DNA of 64,000 nt from contig QWHC01000001.1 in the NCBI GenBank assembly GCA_021404685.1, positions 124,001-188,000 of the forward strand. The letters run 5' to 3'. Position numbers and translations under genes: made by a program. The notes below the pieces were generated by a model. That model searched no databases. It was not told the origin of the DNA and saw only the letters and a list, made by a program, of their open reading frames with translations. Shown here one piece after another: positions 32,663-41,449 of this stretch; the stretch's first letter is position 1, and the number at the start of each line of letters is the position of its first letter. The stretch is from Chloroflexi bacterium CFX4 (GTDB lineage Bacteria; Chloroflexota; Anaerolineae; Aggregatilineales; UBA2796).

Positions 32663-35584
32663 TTAGTCGTCATCCTTACGTTGTTGGCGGCGTTTCTCTG
32701 CCAACCGTGCCGCTAACGCGCCGCTTGGGGCAGGCGGTGGCGGTGTGGCGGGCGGCTTGGACGCCTCTCTTGGCACACTGGGCGCACCGCTTGGCGATTC
32801 CTTCGGTGCGCTAGGCTCACTTGGCAGGCTTGGCGCAGTGGTGCTAGGCTCACTGCCACTGATGACAGGCGCGCTGCTGGTCGTGGCGCGCACCTTAGCG
32901 CCTTTCAGGGCTGCCATCCGCGCCGACTGCACCTGCGCCGCTTGTGAATCGCGGATGCGCCCGCCAAAGCGTTTCTGCGCCCATGCCCGCAGCTTTTGCA
33001 GGTCGGTTGGTGTGATGACCACACGCCGCACCGCAATATCAAAGGGCAGCAGCAGCAGCGCCAAGAGCAACAGCCATGGCGCAAGGGATGCTGCGCCGCG
33101 CACTTCCTGCACATCACGGCGGAAGGCGCGCTCCGTCGAGTCGGCGATGTTACGTCCGCCCGTCAGCTCCGCGATTGTCTCCAAAAGCGCAGTATCGGTA
33201 TCGCGCAAGCGGTATTCTGGTGAATAGCTTAACACCCAACCCGTTGTTTGCGCCACACCGAACCCTGCCTCCGCCGAACCTTGCGCGCCTGCCACACGAA
33301 TAAAATACGCGCCTTCTCGATTTGCGTCAAATTCCGCCTCATAGCGGCCGGGCGCCACCTGCCGCAGCGTAATGCCCTGCCCACCCAAACTCGGATCAAC
33401 CACCGAGGCGCTCAAATTCAGCCCATTCAGAAACGCACCCTGATCGTCGCGTGCTTCCACAATCAACACGGAGCGCCCGTTGCGCTGCTCAACCCGCGCC
33501 TCGAGTGTGTTGGTCAGCCCTTCGAGGATCGTCGAACGGATAACCTGACTCCAAAAGCGCTGGAAGCCTTCCCACGCCGTCCATTCTTGCGCCCAACGCC
33601 CGGTCGCATCTGATGTCCACGCCACAACGCGCCCTAAGCCATACTGCCAAGACGCCAGCAGCGGATCATCGTAGCCCTGTACCGATGCCGTCAGGATCAC
33701 AGTGGCGGTCGGTTTGGCAGTCGTTGCCACATAGCCAAGCAGCGGCGGCACGGAATCAATACCACGCATGATCGGGCTGTTGGCAGTTAACACAGGGAAA
33801 AAGGCTTCCTCAATGATGTATGAGCGCGTGGCAAGCACCGTCTCCGCCGCAAAGATTTGCGGGATGTTCTGCACATCAATCAGATTGTAGTATGTGCCTT
33901 TGCCAACACGCGCAATCTCCTGCATAAAAGGCGGAATGCCCAAACCGATGCCGATAGAGGTTACCGTAATGCCGTGCTGCTCATTCATGATCCGCACCGT
34001 CTCGATGATGCCGGCTGGATCAGCACCACCATCGGTGAGCAAGATCACATGCTTCAGCGTGGACGGATCGCTGGGCAGCGTTCGCAACAATTCTTGCACC
34101 GCCGCGTAAATATCCGTGCCGCCGCCCGGGCGCAGCGCGCCGATCTGTTGGAACATGGCAGCGCGGTTAGAGACAAACTGGATCGGCACCAGCCACTGTG
34201 GGTTGCTATCAAAGCTCAGCACACCTGCCCGATCACGCTCAAAGAGGAAGTTGATCGAGCGCCGTGCCGCTTCTTTTGCCAGTTCAAGGTTGGTCACACC
34301 GCTTGGGCTGGCAACTTCCATGCTGCCGGAACGGTCAATCACATAGACAATCGTCAGGCGCGGAATACGCATTTGATCTTTTAACTGCATCTCGACGGGC
34401 AGCGTTTCTTCCAGCGGTGTTTGGTAGTAACCACCCACGCCATAGCTGTCAGGTCCGCCAACCACCACCAAACCGCCGCCTAGATCGCGCACGTAGGACT
34501 GCAAAACGCGCATCCGCTGTTCGGTGAGGTCTGTGGCTGGCACGTTTGCCAGCACGACTGCTTTATAAGCAGCCAGCGGCGCAATGCCAATTGGCAAATC
34601 GGCGGGCGCTTGAATATCAACCGTTAAGCCTGCTTGGCGCATGGCAGGCAGCAGTGCCGCCGCTTCTTCAGGGCGCTGCGCGATGATCAGCACACGCGGC
34701 GGACCCGTCACTTCCACAAAGCCCGCCAACTCATTGTTTTGGTAGAAGGTATCGGTTTGTTCGGCGTTCAGCGGATCAACGCGCACTTGCAGATCGGTGA
34801 AGCCCGGCTGCGGCACGCGCAAAGGTGGCAGCACAAAATTATTGACGCCTACTTTAAGGTCTACCGTCACCGTGCGGATAACGGTGCCACGTGAAAGCAC
34901 GATGATGTTGGCAGGTGTGGCAACTTGGCTCTCGATGGTGACGCCTAGATCAAATTCCTCACCCTGATTCACAGTCGTGGGCACGCGCAGATCGGTGATC
35001 AGCACCTCTGGGCTTGGCGAACGGCGCAGCGGCACAATATCAATCTGCACGCCAATGGCGGCGGCAAGGCGCGCTGCCTCAACCGCGTTGCCGAGCGTCT
35101 CGACGCCGTCGCTCAGGATGACCAGACGGCGCGCTGCGTCAGCAGGGAACATCGCTAAACCAAGCCGAATTGCCTCTGCAATGTTGGTATCAAGGCGCAC
35201 GGGCGTAGAGGTGATGCCGCCGAACTCTTTCACCGTCGAGACAGGGCGCTCGACCAGCGCATTTTTGCCAAAAACAACCACGCCCGCCCGATCATCGGTC
35301 GTCATGCGCGCCATTGCCTCACGGATGTACTGTTCGGCTTGGGCGCGGGCGGCAGTGTCAAGGCTATCAGAGGCATCCACCAAAAAGACGACTGCCAGCT
35401 TATCGGACGCCTGCACCGTTTGCAGCCCGGCAAGGCTCAGGATAATCAGCACCACGATGACCAGCCGCAAGAGCAGGCTGACAGTATCGCGGCGGCGGCG
35501 GTAGGGCAAGCGCGGCAAGCCATACCAAATGAAGAACGGGATCACAAGCGCTAGGATCAGCGCCGCAGGTGTCGCAAATTGCAT
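32663..35584 (-). CDS. Large membrane protein with two VWA domains and a gatase-like domain
   Basis: A 973-residue protein. Two N-terminal helices (about 8-25 and 38-56) precede a first VWA domain with MIDAS start VVFLVDASDSLD. An intermediate beta-rich part and a glutamine-amidotransferase-like Rossmann region (about residues 290-400, GLVVVGGPDSYGVGGYY) come next, then a second VWA domain with IVYVIDRSGSMEV and LLTDGGADPAG. A late transmembrane helix (LLLLALLLLPFDIAV, about 860) leads to a cytoplasmic A/P/S-rich tail. The architecture resembles BatA-like or YfbK-like proteins. It starts 3 nt after the NAGPA gene is reached on the minus strand. The function is unknown. Confidence 0.83.
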   Translation of the reverse strand: MQFATPAALILALVIPFFIWYGLPRLPYRRRRDTVSLLLRLVIVVLIILSLAGLQTVQASDKLAVVFLVDASDSLDTAARAQAEQYIREAMARMTTDDRAGVVVFGKNALVERPVSTVKEFGGITSTPVRLDTNIAEAIRLGLAMFPADAARRLVILSDGVETLGNAVEAARLAAAIGVQIDIVPLRRSPSPEVLITDLRVPTTVNQGEEFDLGVTIESQVATPANIIVLSRGTVIRTVTVDLKVGVNNFVLPPLRVPQPGFTDLQVRVDPLNAEQTDTFYQNNELAGFVEVTGPPRVLIIAQRPEEAAALLPAMRQAGLTVDIQAPADLPIGIAPLAAYKAVVLANVPATDLTEQRMRVLQSYVRDLGGGLVVVGGPDSYGVGGYYQTPLEETLPVEMQLKDQMRIPRLTIVYVIDRSGSMEVASPSGVTNLELAKEAARRSINFLFERDRAGVLSFDSNPQWLVPIQFVSNRAAMFQQIGALRPGGGTDIYAAVQELLRTLPSDPSTLKHVILLTDGGADPAGIIETVRIMNEQHGITVTSIGIGLGIPPFMQEIARVGKGTYYNLIDVQNIPQIFAAETVLATRSYIIEEAFFPVLTANSPIMRGIDSVPPLLGYVATTAKPTATVILTASVQGYDDPLLASWQYGLGRVVAWTSDATGRWAQEWTAWEGFQRFWSQVIRSTILEGLTNTLEARVEQRNGRSVLIVEARDDQGAFLNGLNLSASVVDPSLGGQGITLRQVAPGRYEAEFDANREGAYFIRVAGAQGSAEAGFGVAQTTGWVLSYSPEYRLRDTDTALLETIAELTGGRNIADSTERAFRRDVQEVRGAASLAPWLLLLALLLLPFDIAVRRVVITPTDLQKLRAWAQKRFGGRIRDSQAAQVQSARMAALKGAKVRATTSSAPVISGSEPSTTAPSLPSEPSAPKESPSGAPSVPREASKPPATPPPPAPSGALAARLAEKRRQQRKDDD

Positions 35585-35733
35585 CGGAGTCTCTCTACCA
35601 CTCAGCCAACGTTACAATACGGTCAACGACTCGCTTGTGTCTAATCATAACGTCTAGCCGAATGCCTTACAAGCGGCGCTTGACCGCCTCTAATCCACCT
35701 CTCCAAAAGTCGGGTGGCGTCCTGCGCTGCGTC

Positions 35734-35763
35734 TTGCCGATATGCCGCACCGAATGGTATAGT
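35734..35763 (+). promoter_or_regulatory. Promoter of the microprotein-MBOAT operon
   Basis: TTGCCG (35734-35739), an 18-nt spacer and TATAGT (35758-35763). The predicted start at about 35770 gives a 20-nt leader containing the ribosome-binding site GGGAGG. Confidence 0.6.
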
Positions 35764-35790
35764 TGCGCCACTGTTCGGGAGGTTTGAACG

Positions 35791-35910
35791 ATGCTGAGAC
35801 GCCTATTCAGCCGTGAAAATATGCTGGCTTTGGCGCTGTGTTTGCTGCTGATCCTACTGGTGATCGTCACCGCCGACTCGGCGCCGCAGTGGATTTATCA
35901 GGGTTTCTAG
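35791..35910 (+). CDS. DltX-like single-pass microprotein
   Basis: A 39-residue protein: basic N-terminus (R3, R4, R8), one transmembrane helix at about 12-28 and a short outer tail ending W34-I-Y36-Q-G-F39. GGGAGG lies 8 nt before the ATG and a promoter is upstream, so translation is well supported. DltX of the Gram-positive dlt operon has the same size and N-in/C-out topology and ends in F-x-Y-x-x-F, with the Tyr implicated in acyl relay from the MBOAT protein DltB. Here an MBOAT gene follows 4 nt later. The parallel is strong; the assignment is by motif, size and context. Confidence 0.7.
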   Translation: MLRRLFSRENMLALALCLLLILLVIVTADSAPQWIYQGF

Positions 35911-35914
35911 CGCT

Positions 35915-37354
35915 GTGACTCTCACCCACATCCTGATTTTTGCAGTCGGTGCTTTTGTGGTGCGCCTGCTGCCTGCTGCGTGGCGCACTTGGGCGCTGCT
36001 GATCGGCAGCCTGCTAGCGATCTACGGCTTGCAGCCTGCCCTGCCGCTGCCGCCGATGGACTACGCCTTGCCAAGCCTGACCCTGATCCTTGCCCTAATC
36101 GGTTGGTGGCTGACGCGCCCATCGGATGCCGAACGCCTTGCGCGCGACGATCTGATCACGCTTGGTGTGGCGTTCGGCGTGGCGGCGCTGATCGCCTTGC
36201 TAGGGAATTTCAGCGGTATGCCGCGCTTGGCAGCCTCACCCACGCCGCCGATCTTGGATGTGCTGATCGCTTTTTTCGGCGTTGGCGCGTTGTTGATCGC
36301 AGCGCAACCGCTTGTTGCAACGCCTGAGCAGCGCACGGCAGCCATTCCCGTGTTTTTGGCGGCGCTGATCGCCTTGTTTGCCGTGCTGAAAAGCGAGCCG
36401 TTGGCAAACGGGCTGGCAGCCTGGCTGCGCGCCAACGCCGACCGCCCGATCACGATTGCTGGCACGCTTGACGTTGGCTGGCTTGGCTTTTCATACGTTG
36501 CCTTTCGGCTGATCCACACGCTGCGCGATAGGCAAAGCGGCAAATTGCCCGCGCTCACGCTGCGCGAATACCTCACCTACCTGATCTTCTTTCCCGCCTA
36601 CACCGCCGGTCCCATTGATCGGGCAGAGCGCTTTGTGAAGGATTACCGCGCCTTACCCGCCCTGGACGCACCGCGTGCGGTGGAGGGTTTTGGGCGCATT
36701 GCGGCGGGCATCTTCAAAAAGTTTGTGATTGCCGATATGCTGGCGCTCTTTGCGCTCGATTCGCTCTCGGCGGCGCGTGCCGAAACAACCTTCGGCTTGT
36801 GGTTGCTGCTGTATGCCTATGCCTTTCGGCTTTATTTCGATTTCAGCGGCTACTCGGATATTGCGATTGGCATTGGGCGGCTATACGGCGTGAATTTGCC
36901 TGAAAACTTCGCCCTGCCCTACCTCAAAAGTAACCTGACCGCCTTTTGGCAAAGCTGGCATATGACGCTGAGCAACTGGGCGCGTTTCTATGTGTTCATG
37001 CCGCTTTCGCGCTACATGGTGACGCGCAAACGCAAGCCGCCAACGTGGCTCTCGGTGCTGATCGGGCAGCTTGGCACCATGCTCGTGATCGGCTTGTGGC
37101 ATGGTGTGGCACTCAACTTTGTGATCTGGGCAGTGTGGCATGGCGTTGGGCTGTGGCTGCACAAGCAGTATAGCGACCGCACACGCGGCTTTTATGCGAA
37201 TTTGGGCGAAAAGCCAACGCTACGGCGCCTTGTGTACGTGGCGGGCGTCCTGATCACCTTCCATTATGTGGCGTTGGGCTGGGTGTGGTTCGCGCTTAGC
37301 GACGCGGCACAGGGCGCGCAAGTTTTTGGGCGGCTGTTCGGCACGGGCTGGTAA
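35915..37354 (+). CDS. MBOAT-family O-acyltransferase
   Basis: A 479-residue multi-pass protein of the AlgI/DltB type, starting at GTG. Conserved features are FPAYTAGPIDRAERF, the Asp-rich LYFDFSGYSDIAIGIGRLYG, FWQSWHMTLSNWARFYVFMPL and the catalytic-His motif LWHGVALNFVIWAVWHG. These enzymes move an acyl group from the cytoplasmic side to an extracytoplasmic acceptor, often together with an SGNH partner. The partner may be one of the SGNH proteins at 6591, 7784 or 60921. The DltX-like ORF upstream is probably co-translated. Confidence 0.9.
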   Translation: MTLTHILIFAVGAFVVRLLPAAWRTWALLIGSLLAIYGLQPALPLPPMDYALPSLTLILALIGWWLTRPSDAERLARDDLITLGVAFGVAALIALLGNFSGMPRLAASPTPPILDVLIAFFGVGALLIAAQPLVATPEQRTAAIPVFLAALIALFAVLKSEPLANGLAAWLRANADRPITIAGTLDVGWLGFSYVAFRLIHTLRDRQSGKLPALTLREYLTYLIFFPAYTAGPIDRAERFVKDYRALPALDAPRAVEGFGRIAAGIFKKFVIADMLALFALDSLSAARAETTFGLWLLLYAYAFRLYFDFSGYSDIAIGIGRLYGVNLPENFALPYLKSNLTAFWQSWHMTLSNWARFYVFMPLSRYMVTRKRKPPTWLSVLIGQLGTMLVIGLWHGVALNFVIWAVWHGVGLWLHKQYSDRTRGFYANLGEKPTLRRLVYVAGVLITFHYVALGWVWFALSDAAQGAQVFGRLFGTGW

Positions 37355-37438
37355 TTGGGCAAATGCGCGCATTCTGCCTACAATCGTAAGCAGTTTTGCG
37401 AGTGGCACAATCCTCACAACCATTGGAGGCAGTGAAGC

Positions 37439-38416
37439 ATGATTTTAGTGACAGGTGCATCAGGCTACGTTGGGAATAACCTTGTGCGGCGGCTGGTGCA
37501 GTTGGGGAAACCTGTCCGCGCTATGGTGGGCAACGTAGATAAGGCGATGAAACGCCTGGCGGATGTTGAGCCGCACATTGAGATCGTCAAAGGTGACGTA
37601 ACACGCCCAGAGACGCTCACCGAGTGGATGAAAGATGTAGACGTGGTGATTCACCTGGTGGCGATTGCCATTGAGAAGGGCAAGCGCACCTATGAATTGC
37701 TCAATACGCAAGGCACGATCAATGTGGTTGAGGAAGCGAAAAAGGCAGGCGTGCGGCGCTTCATCAATATGTGCCAAAACGGGGCATACCCTGATGTGAA
37801 GTCGCGCTTTTTACGCAGCAAGGGCATCGCCCAGGAATACGTTGCCAAAAGCGGCTTGGACTGGTCGGCGGTGCGCCCTTCGGTGATTTGGGGTCCGCAA
37901 GATGAGTTTGCCAACGTGCAAGCGCGCCTGATCAAGATGACGCCCTTCATCTTCCCGATTGTGGGCGATGGTCAGGCGCAGTTCCAGCCCGTTTATGTGG
38001 GCGATGTGGTTGAGGCAATCGTGCGCTGCCTTGAGGATGACTCCACCATTGGCAAGGAATATGAGCTGGGCGGTCCTGAAGTGCTGACCTACGAACAGAT
38101 CGTGGATCGCGTCTTGGCAGCGCTGGAGACGCGCCGCGCCAAGATCAAGCTGCCGGTGGCACTGCTGCGTCCGGCGGTAGCGCTCATGCAGGTGGTGTTG
38201 CCTAATCCGCCCGTCTCCACAACGCTGCTCGATCTGCTCTCGGTGCCAAACGTGATCAAAGAAGATGGCTTGGCAGCGCTTGGCATCACACCGAAGGCGT
38301 TTGTGCCAGAAAACTTGGGCTACATGAAGAAGTTCACCATCGGCACGACGTTGGGCAAGTTCTTCGGGCGCGCTTACGAGGAAGAGTCCGTGCGCGGCGC
38401 AGCAATGGGCAAGTAG
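37439..38416 (+). CDS. NAD(P)-binding epimerase/SDR-like protein (NDUFA9 type)
   Basis: A 325-residue atypical short-chain dehydrogenase. The nucleotide site is VTGASGYVGNNLVRRL at the N-terminus; DVVIHLVAIAIEKG and VRRFINMCQNGAYPDVKSRF follow. Like other NDUFA9/complex I-type atypical SDRs, the usual YxxxK is not obvious; the corresponding stretch is RSKGIAQEYVAKSGLDWSAVRPS. A lipid- or cofactor-binding role is as likely as catalysis. GGAGG lies upstream of the ATG. A strong terminator follows the gene. Confidence 0.85.
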   Translation: MILVTGASGYVGNNLVRRLVQLGKPVRAMVGNVDKAMKRLADVEPHIEIVKGDVTRPETLTEWMKDVDVVIHLVAIAIEKGKRTYELLNTQGTINVVEEAKKAGVRRFINMCQNGAYPDVKSRFLRSKGIAQEYVAKSGLDWSAVRPSVIWGPQDEFANVQARLIKMTPFIFPIVGDGQAQFQPVYVGDVVEAIVRCLEDDSTIGKEYELGGPEVLTYEQIVDRVLAALETRRAKIKLPVALLRPAVALMQVVLPNPPVSTTLLDLLSVPNVIKEDGLAALGITPKAFVPENLGYMKKFTIGTTLGKFFGRAYEEESVRGAAMGK

Positions 38417-38438
38417 CACCACCTCTAAGCAGCAGGCT

Positions 38439-38470
38439 GTGGGTCGGATGGATCCGACCCACCTTTACTT
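38439..38470 (+). terminator. Terminator after the epimerase gene
   Basis: An 11-bp perfect inverted repeat, GTGGGTCGGAT/ATCCGACCCAC, with a GG centre, followed by CTTTACTT. It lies between two convergent genes and could serve both. Confidence 0.8.
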
Positions 38471-38491
38471 ACAGACAACTCAGCAGCGCAA

Positions 38492-38965
38492 TCAGCCCTC
38501 ACGCACTGCTTTCTTCACCAGCGCGATGATCTTCGCCTCCTCGGCGGCGGTCAGTGCCTTCAGTGCGAAGGAAGTTGCCCACATGTCGCCTTCATCGAGG
38601 TTCGCTGCATCATTGAAGCCAAACGTTGCGTAGCGCGCGCCGAACTTGTGCGCGCTTTGGAAGAAACAGACGATCTTGCCGTCCTTAGCATAGGCGGGCA
38701 TCCCATACCATGTTTTCGGCGAAAGGATGGGTGCATTTGCCTTTATGATCTCATGGAGACGTTTTGCCATCGTCTGATCAGGGTCTGGCATCTCGGCAAT
38801 TGCCGCTAGCACAGCGTTTTCGCCTGCTGCTTTGTCTTTTTCCGCACGTGCTTCTGCCTTCAGCTCTTTGGCGCGTGCCTTCATCGCAGCGCGTTCTTCG
38901 GCGGTAAAGCCTGCGTCCGCAGTGCTGGTGCGCTTTTGTGTATTCTTCTTTGCAGGTTGGCTCAT
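38492..38965 (-). CDS. DUF1801 (YdhG-like) protein
   Basis: A 157-residue protein. The N-terminal third is Lys/Ala-rich and probably helical or disordered; the conserved part begins [28 protein letters not shown] and contains the DUF1801 core [23 protein letters not shown] and [20 protein letters not shown]. The biochemical role of this family is not established; some members are annotated as iron chaperones. The ATG at 38965 with GGAAG upstream is preferred to an earlier TTG. Confidence 0.85.
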   Translation of the reverse strand: MSQPAKKNTQKRTSTADAGFTAEERAAMKARAKELKAEARAEKDKAAGENAVLAAIAEMPDPDQTMAKRLHEIIKANAPILSPKTWYGMPAYAKDGKIVCFFQSAHKFGARYATFGFNDAANLDEGDMWATSFALKALTAAEEAKIIALVKKAVREG

Positions 38966-39028
38966 AGACACTTCCTCATGGGCTGATCGTTGATAATACA
39001 ATAACACGGCATTTTCAGGAAAAGCACA

Positions 39029-39445
39029 CTAACGCGGCTTATCCTGAGAAAGCACCATGAGGTTGCCGCTGTTATCCTTAAAAATAGCCTCAATGATTCC
39101 ATAAGGGCGATCTGTGGGCGGTTGGATGAATTCAACGCCTCTTGCGCTGAGCAGCTCATAGGTCTGCTGGCAATTGTCAGTTTTCCAAACGCCGTTGCCC
39201 AATTTGCCGGCTGCCACAAGTTGCGTCAGGAACGCCACTTCCGCTTGTGTATATCCGTCGCTCACCTTTATCACTGCCAGTTGGAATTCGACATCGGGCT
39301 GGCTATCCAAGCCGACGGTTAGCCAGCGATAATCGCCAAATAGAGCGTCAGCACGGATGGTAAAACCAAGTTTTTCCGTGTAAAAGCGCAGTGCCTCATT
39401 CTGATCTAGCACCCAAATGGTTGCGACCGAAAGTCTGTTTATCAT
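39029..39445 (-). CDS. VOC/glyoxalase-fold protein
   Basis: A 138-residue vicinal-oxygen-chelate protein: two beta-alpha-beta-beta-beta modules, with VLDQNEALRFYTEKLGF at the start and RGVEFIQPPTDRPYGIIEAIFKDNSGN at the end. Members bind metal and act as dioxygenases, lyases or resistance proteins; the ligands here include E/H positions that I cannot fix. It precedes the AraC regulator gene in the same direction by about 80 nt in reading order (AraC is upstream). Such pairs are common. Confidence 0.85.
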   Translation of the reverse strand: MINRLSVATIWVLDQNEALRFYTEKLGFTIRADALFGDYRWLTVGLDSQPDVEFQLAVIKVSDGYTQAEVAFLTQLVAAGKLGNGVWKTDNCQQTYELLSARGVEFIQPPTDRPYGIIEAIFKDNSGNLMVLSQDKPR

Positions 39446-39523
39446 CAGTCATCTCCTTATCGGTATACATTTGGGATTATAGCACGCTTGTGCTAGTCAG
39501 ACTTCTTGAAAATTGCTCTGTTT

Positions 39524-39928
39524 TCAAAAATCGGGCAGATCTTGAATGCCGTGCAAAAAACAGACGCACAGCGGGATATAGGTGGGGCTTGCTGCGGGCA
39601 GGCTGCTGGCGCGATAAGCGCGTGGCGATAGCCCTGTTGCTTTGCGGAACAGTGTGCTAAACGAGCCTAGGCTCTCAAAGCCAACCGCCGCACAAATTTC
39701 CGTTACGCTGATCTGTGTGTTCCGCAAGAGTTCTTTTGCCTTGGCAATGCGCCGCCCGATCAAGTATTGATGCGGTGTTTGCTTATAGATGTGTTTGAAG
39801 GCGCGGATCAGGTAGTACGGCGAGAGGGCGACTTGGCTGCCCAACGCCTCAATGGTGATGGGCGTAGCATAGTGTTGATCCAGTAAACGGCGGGCAAGGC
39901 GAATTTGCTTAGGTACGGTCAAAGGCAC
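39524..39928 (-). CDS. AraC-family regulator (DNA-binding domain only)
   Basis: A 134-residue protein comprising just the two-HTH AraC DNA-binding domain: TIEALGSQVALSPYYLIRAFK (first HTH) and SVTEICAAVGFESLGSFSTLFR with the family ending GLSPRAYR. There is no ligand-binding domain, so regulation must come from a partner or from its own level. The start is GTG with GGGAGG 8 nt upstream. It probably controls the VOC gene downstream. Confidence 0.88.
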   Translation of the reverse strand: MPLTVPKQIRLARRLLDQHYATPITIEALGSQVALSPYYLIRAFKHIYKQTPHQYLIGRRIAKAKELLRNTQISVTEICAAVGFESLGSFSTLFRKATGLSPRAYRASSLPAASPTYIPLCVCFLHGIQDLPDF

Positions 39929-40068
39929 AGAGAATTCCTCCCATCAGAAGGCAAAGGCTGTGCTTATTATAGCAGCTTTCTGATGAGGGTTTTGGCTTGA
40001 AGACTACTCGTAATCTGCCCAGAACAGCTGTTCAAAGGCAATGAGGCAGCATGACCGTATACGTTGCA

Positions 40069-40164
40069 ATGGCGGGCAAAACCATCCTGATCACGGGCGT
40101 AATCAACGGCATCGGCAAAGCTGCACCCAGCAGATGCAGCTCTGTTCGCGCAGCTTCGCCTTGA
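40069..40164 (+). pseudogene. Remnant of a short-chain dehydrogenase gene
   Basis: The first ~19 codons after the ATG at 40069 read MAGKTILITGVINGIGKAA, the typical SDR N-terminus with the T-G-x3-G-x-G nucleotide motif. After that the reading frame loses similarity and stops at 40164. No continuing SDR sequence was found in the other frames before the next gene. I take it as a decayed fragment in the 290-bp gap between the AraC gene and the next CDS; the rest of that gap shows no gene. Confidence 0.5.
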
Positions 40165-40218
40165 GTTAGACCTTCAGCCAAGTGATGGCAGCCGCTATCG
40201 GCTGTATAGCTTTCAGCC

Positions 40219-40590
40219 CTAAGTACTAATGCTGAACGGCACTTCGCGCTGATCGTGCGGTGCGGTGCGCTCCTCATAATACAACTCTGCCTGTGCCACA
40301 TAATCACCGTTGGGCGTTGGCACGCCACGCACATGCACCGTGAATTCCATCTGGCGGTGCATTGTCTCGATGACGCTCAGCTCAGCGATGGGCTGCTCCT
40401 CAGGCAGGCGCAGCACGCGCAACTCTAGGTTTGGGCGCTCTTGGAAGGCAGTCACATCCACATTCAGCTTAATTCGCCAGCCATCGGGATAAGGCTGTAC
40501 CTCAAAGCGTTCGATCCGCACCTTCTCGCGTGGCTGCGGCGCTTGATCTGGCTCTACAAATTGAATGTCCATAACTCGCTTATCACTCAT
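40219..40590 (-). CDS. Conserved-looking hypothetical protein, partner of the ParB-like gene
   Basis: A 123-residue acidic protein with no signal peptide or membrane helix. Beta-rich segments such as VRIERFEVQPYPDGWRIKLN, LELRVLRLPEEQPIAELSVI and MEFTVHVRGVPTPNGDYVAQ suggest a beta-sandwich (Ig-like) domain. I do not recognise a family. The ATG at 40590 lies within the last codons of the upstream ParB-like gene (ATGAGTGA, 8-nt overlap); a second in-frame ATG at 40572 is possible. The overlap suggests coupled translation and a shared task. Confidence 0.65.
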   Translation of the reverse strand: MSDKRVMDIQFVEPDQAPQPREKVRIERFEVQPYPDGWRIKLNVDVTAFQERPNLELRVLRLPEEQPIAELSVIETMHRQMEFTVHVRGVPTPNGDYVAQAELYYEERTAPHDQREVPFSIST

Positions 40591-41449
40591 CAAATAGATA
40601 GGTCGGTTCGGCGTAGTAGCGCACGCGCTTTTCTGCCATGCGCTGCTGAATCCATCGGTGCAGTGCCTCATTTTTCTGGGCGAGCGTCTCGCCATTTTCG
40701 GTGAGGGCGCTCAGCGGATAGTTGAGGCGCATGGCGCGCCCGTGAATGATATGGCGGCTGATGCCGGGCGGCAAGTGAATACCATCCCGTGCGGCAACCA
40801 TGATCTCGGCAGGGTGATAGCGCGGAAAGACGACAATTGCCACTGCGTCGGGATACAGGCGGCGCGCCATGCTGATTGAGTCGGTATTGATGCGGTTGAG
40901 CGTGCCGCGTGCCTTGTAGGTATCCACCATTTCGCGCAGAATGGTGGTGCGCCCGGACAAGCTGTGAACATCTGCGTTCAAGGTATAAGCGCGGTTATCG
41001 CTCAGCACAGTGTAGGCAAGCACCTCACGGCGCGCCAGCGCAGCACGGGCGCTCAGCAGGTCGCAGCTTTCGATGTGAAACGCCTCAATTTCGCGCAGAT
41101 TTCGCAAAAACTCGAACCATAAGATGTTGCTGATCACATGATGCCACGTCTCTAATTGTACGGCGTCGCTCTCGTAATTGACCACTTGAACAAGGATATG
41201 CGGATAGCCAAGCGCTTGGGCGGCATGGTGGCGGTTGGCGCCGTCAAGGATTACGTAGCGCTCGGCATCCAACGGCGCAACAACAGGCGGATTTAACCAT
41301 ATGCCTGCCGCACGAATGCGTTCAATAAGCGGCGCCGAACGCTGCGGATCGTGTTCTTCGTGTGGGATCAAGCTGGCGGTCGGGACGATACGTAAATCGG
41401 GAATGATGTCGCGTGGCGTCGGTTCTTCTTGAATGGCGTTACTCATCAT
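40583..41449 (-). CDS. ParB/Srx-fold protein (possibly SerK/SbnI-like)
   Basis: A 288-residue protein. Residues 20-100 form a ParB-type N-terminal fold: LIPHEEHDPQRSAPLIERI, then PPVVAPLDAERYVILDGANRHHAAQALG. There is no helix-turn-helix of the plasmid-partition type after it. Instead, a long alpha/beta part with REMVDTYKARG and AIVVFPRYHPAEIMVAA follows, resembling the free-serine kinases SerK/SbnI that use the ParB fold for nucleotide-dependent catalysis. The resemblance is by pattern only. Chromosome segregation is less likely, because no parA is near. Confidence 0.6.
   Translation of the reverse strand: MMSNAIQEEPTPRDIIPDLRIVPTASLIPHEEHDPQRSAPLIERIRAAGIWLNPPVVAPLDAERYVILDGANRHHAAQALGYPHILVQVVNYESDAVQLETWHHVISNILWFEFLRNLREIEAFHIESCDLLSARAALARREVLAYTVLSDNRAYTLNADVHSLSGRTTILREMVDTYKARGTLNRINTDSISMARRLYPDAVAIVVFPRYHPAEIMVAARDGIHLPPGISRHIIHGRAMRLNYPLSALTENGETLAQKNEALHRWIQQRMAEKRVRYYAEPTYLFDE

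Noticed and set aside
35667-35870. A minus-strand open frame antisense to the microprotein at 35791
   Set aside because: The plus-strand ORF has a promoter, GGGAGG and an MBOAT neighbour; the antisense frame has none of these.
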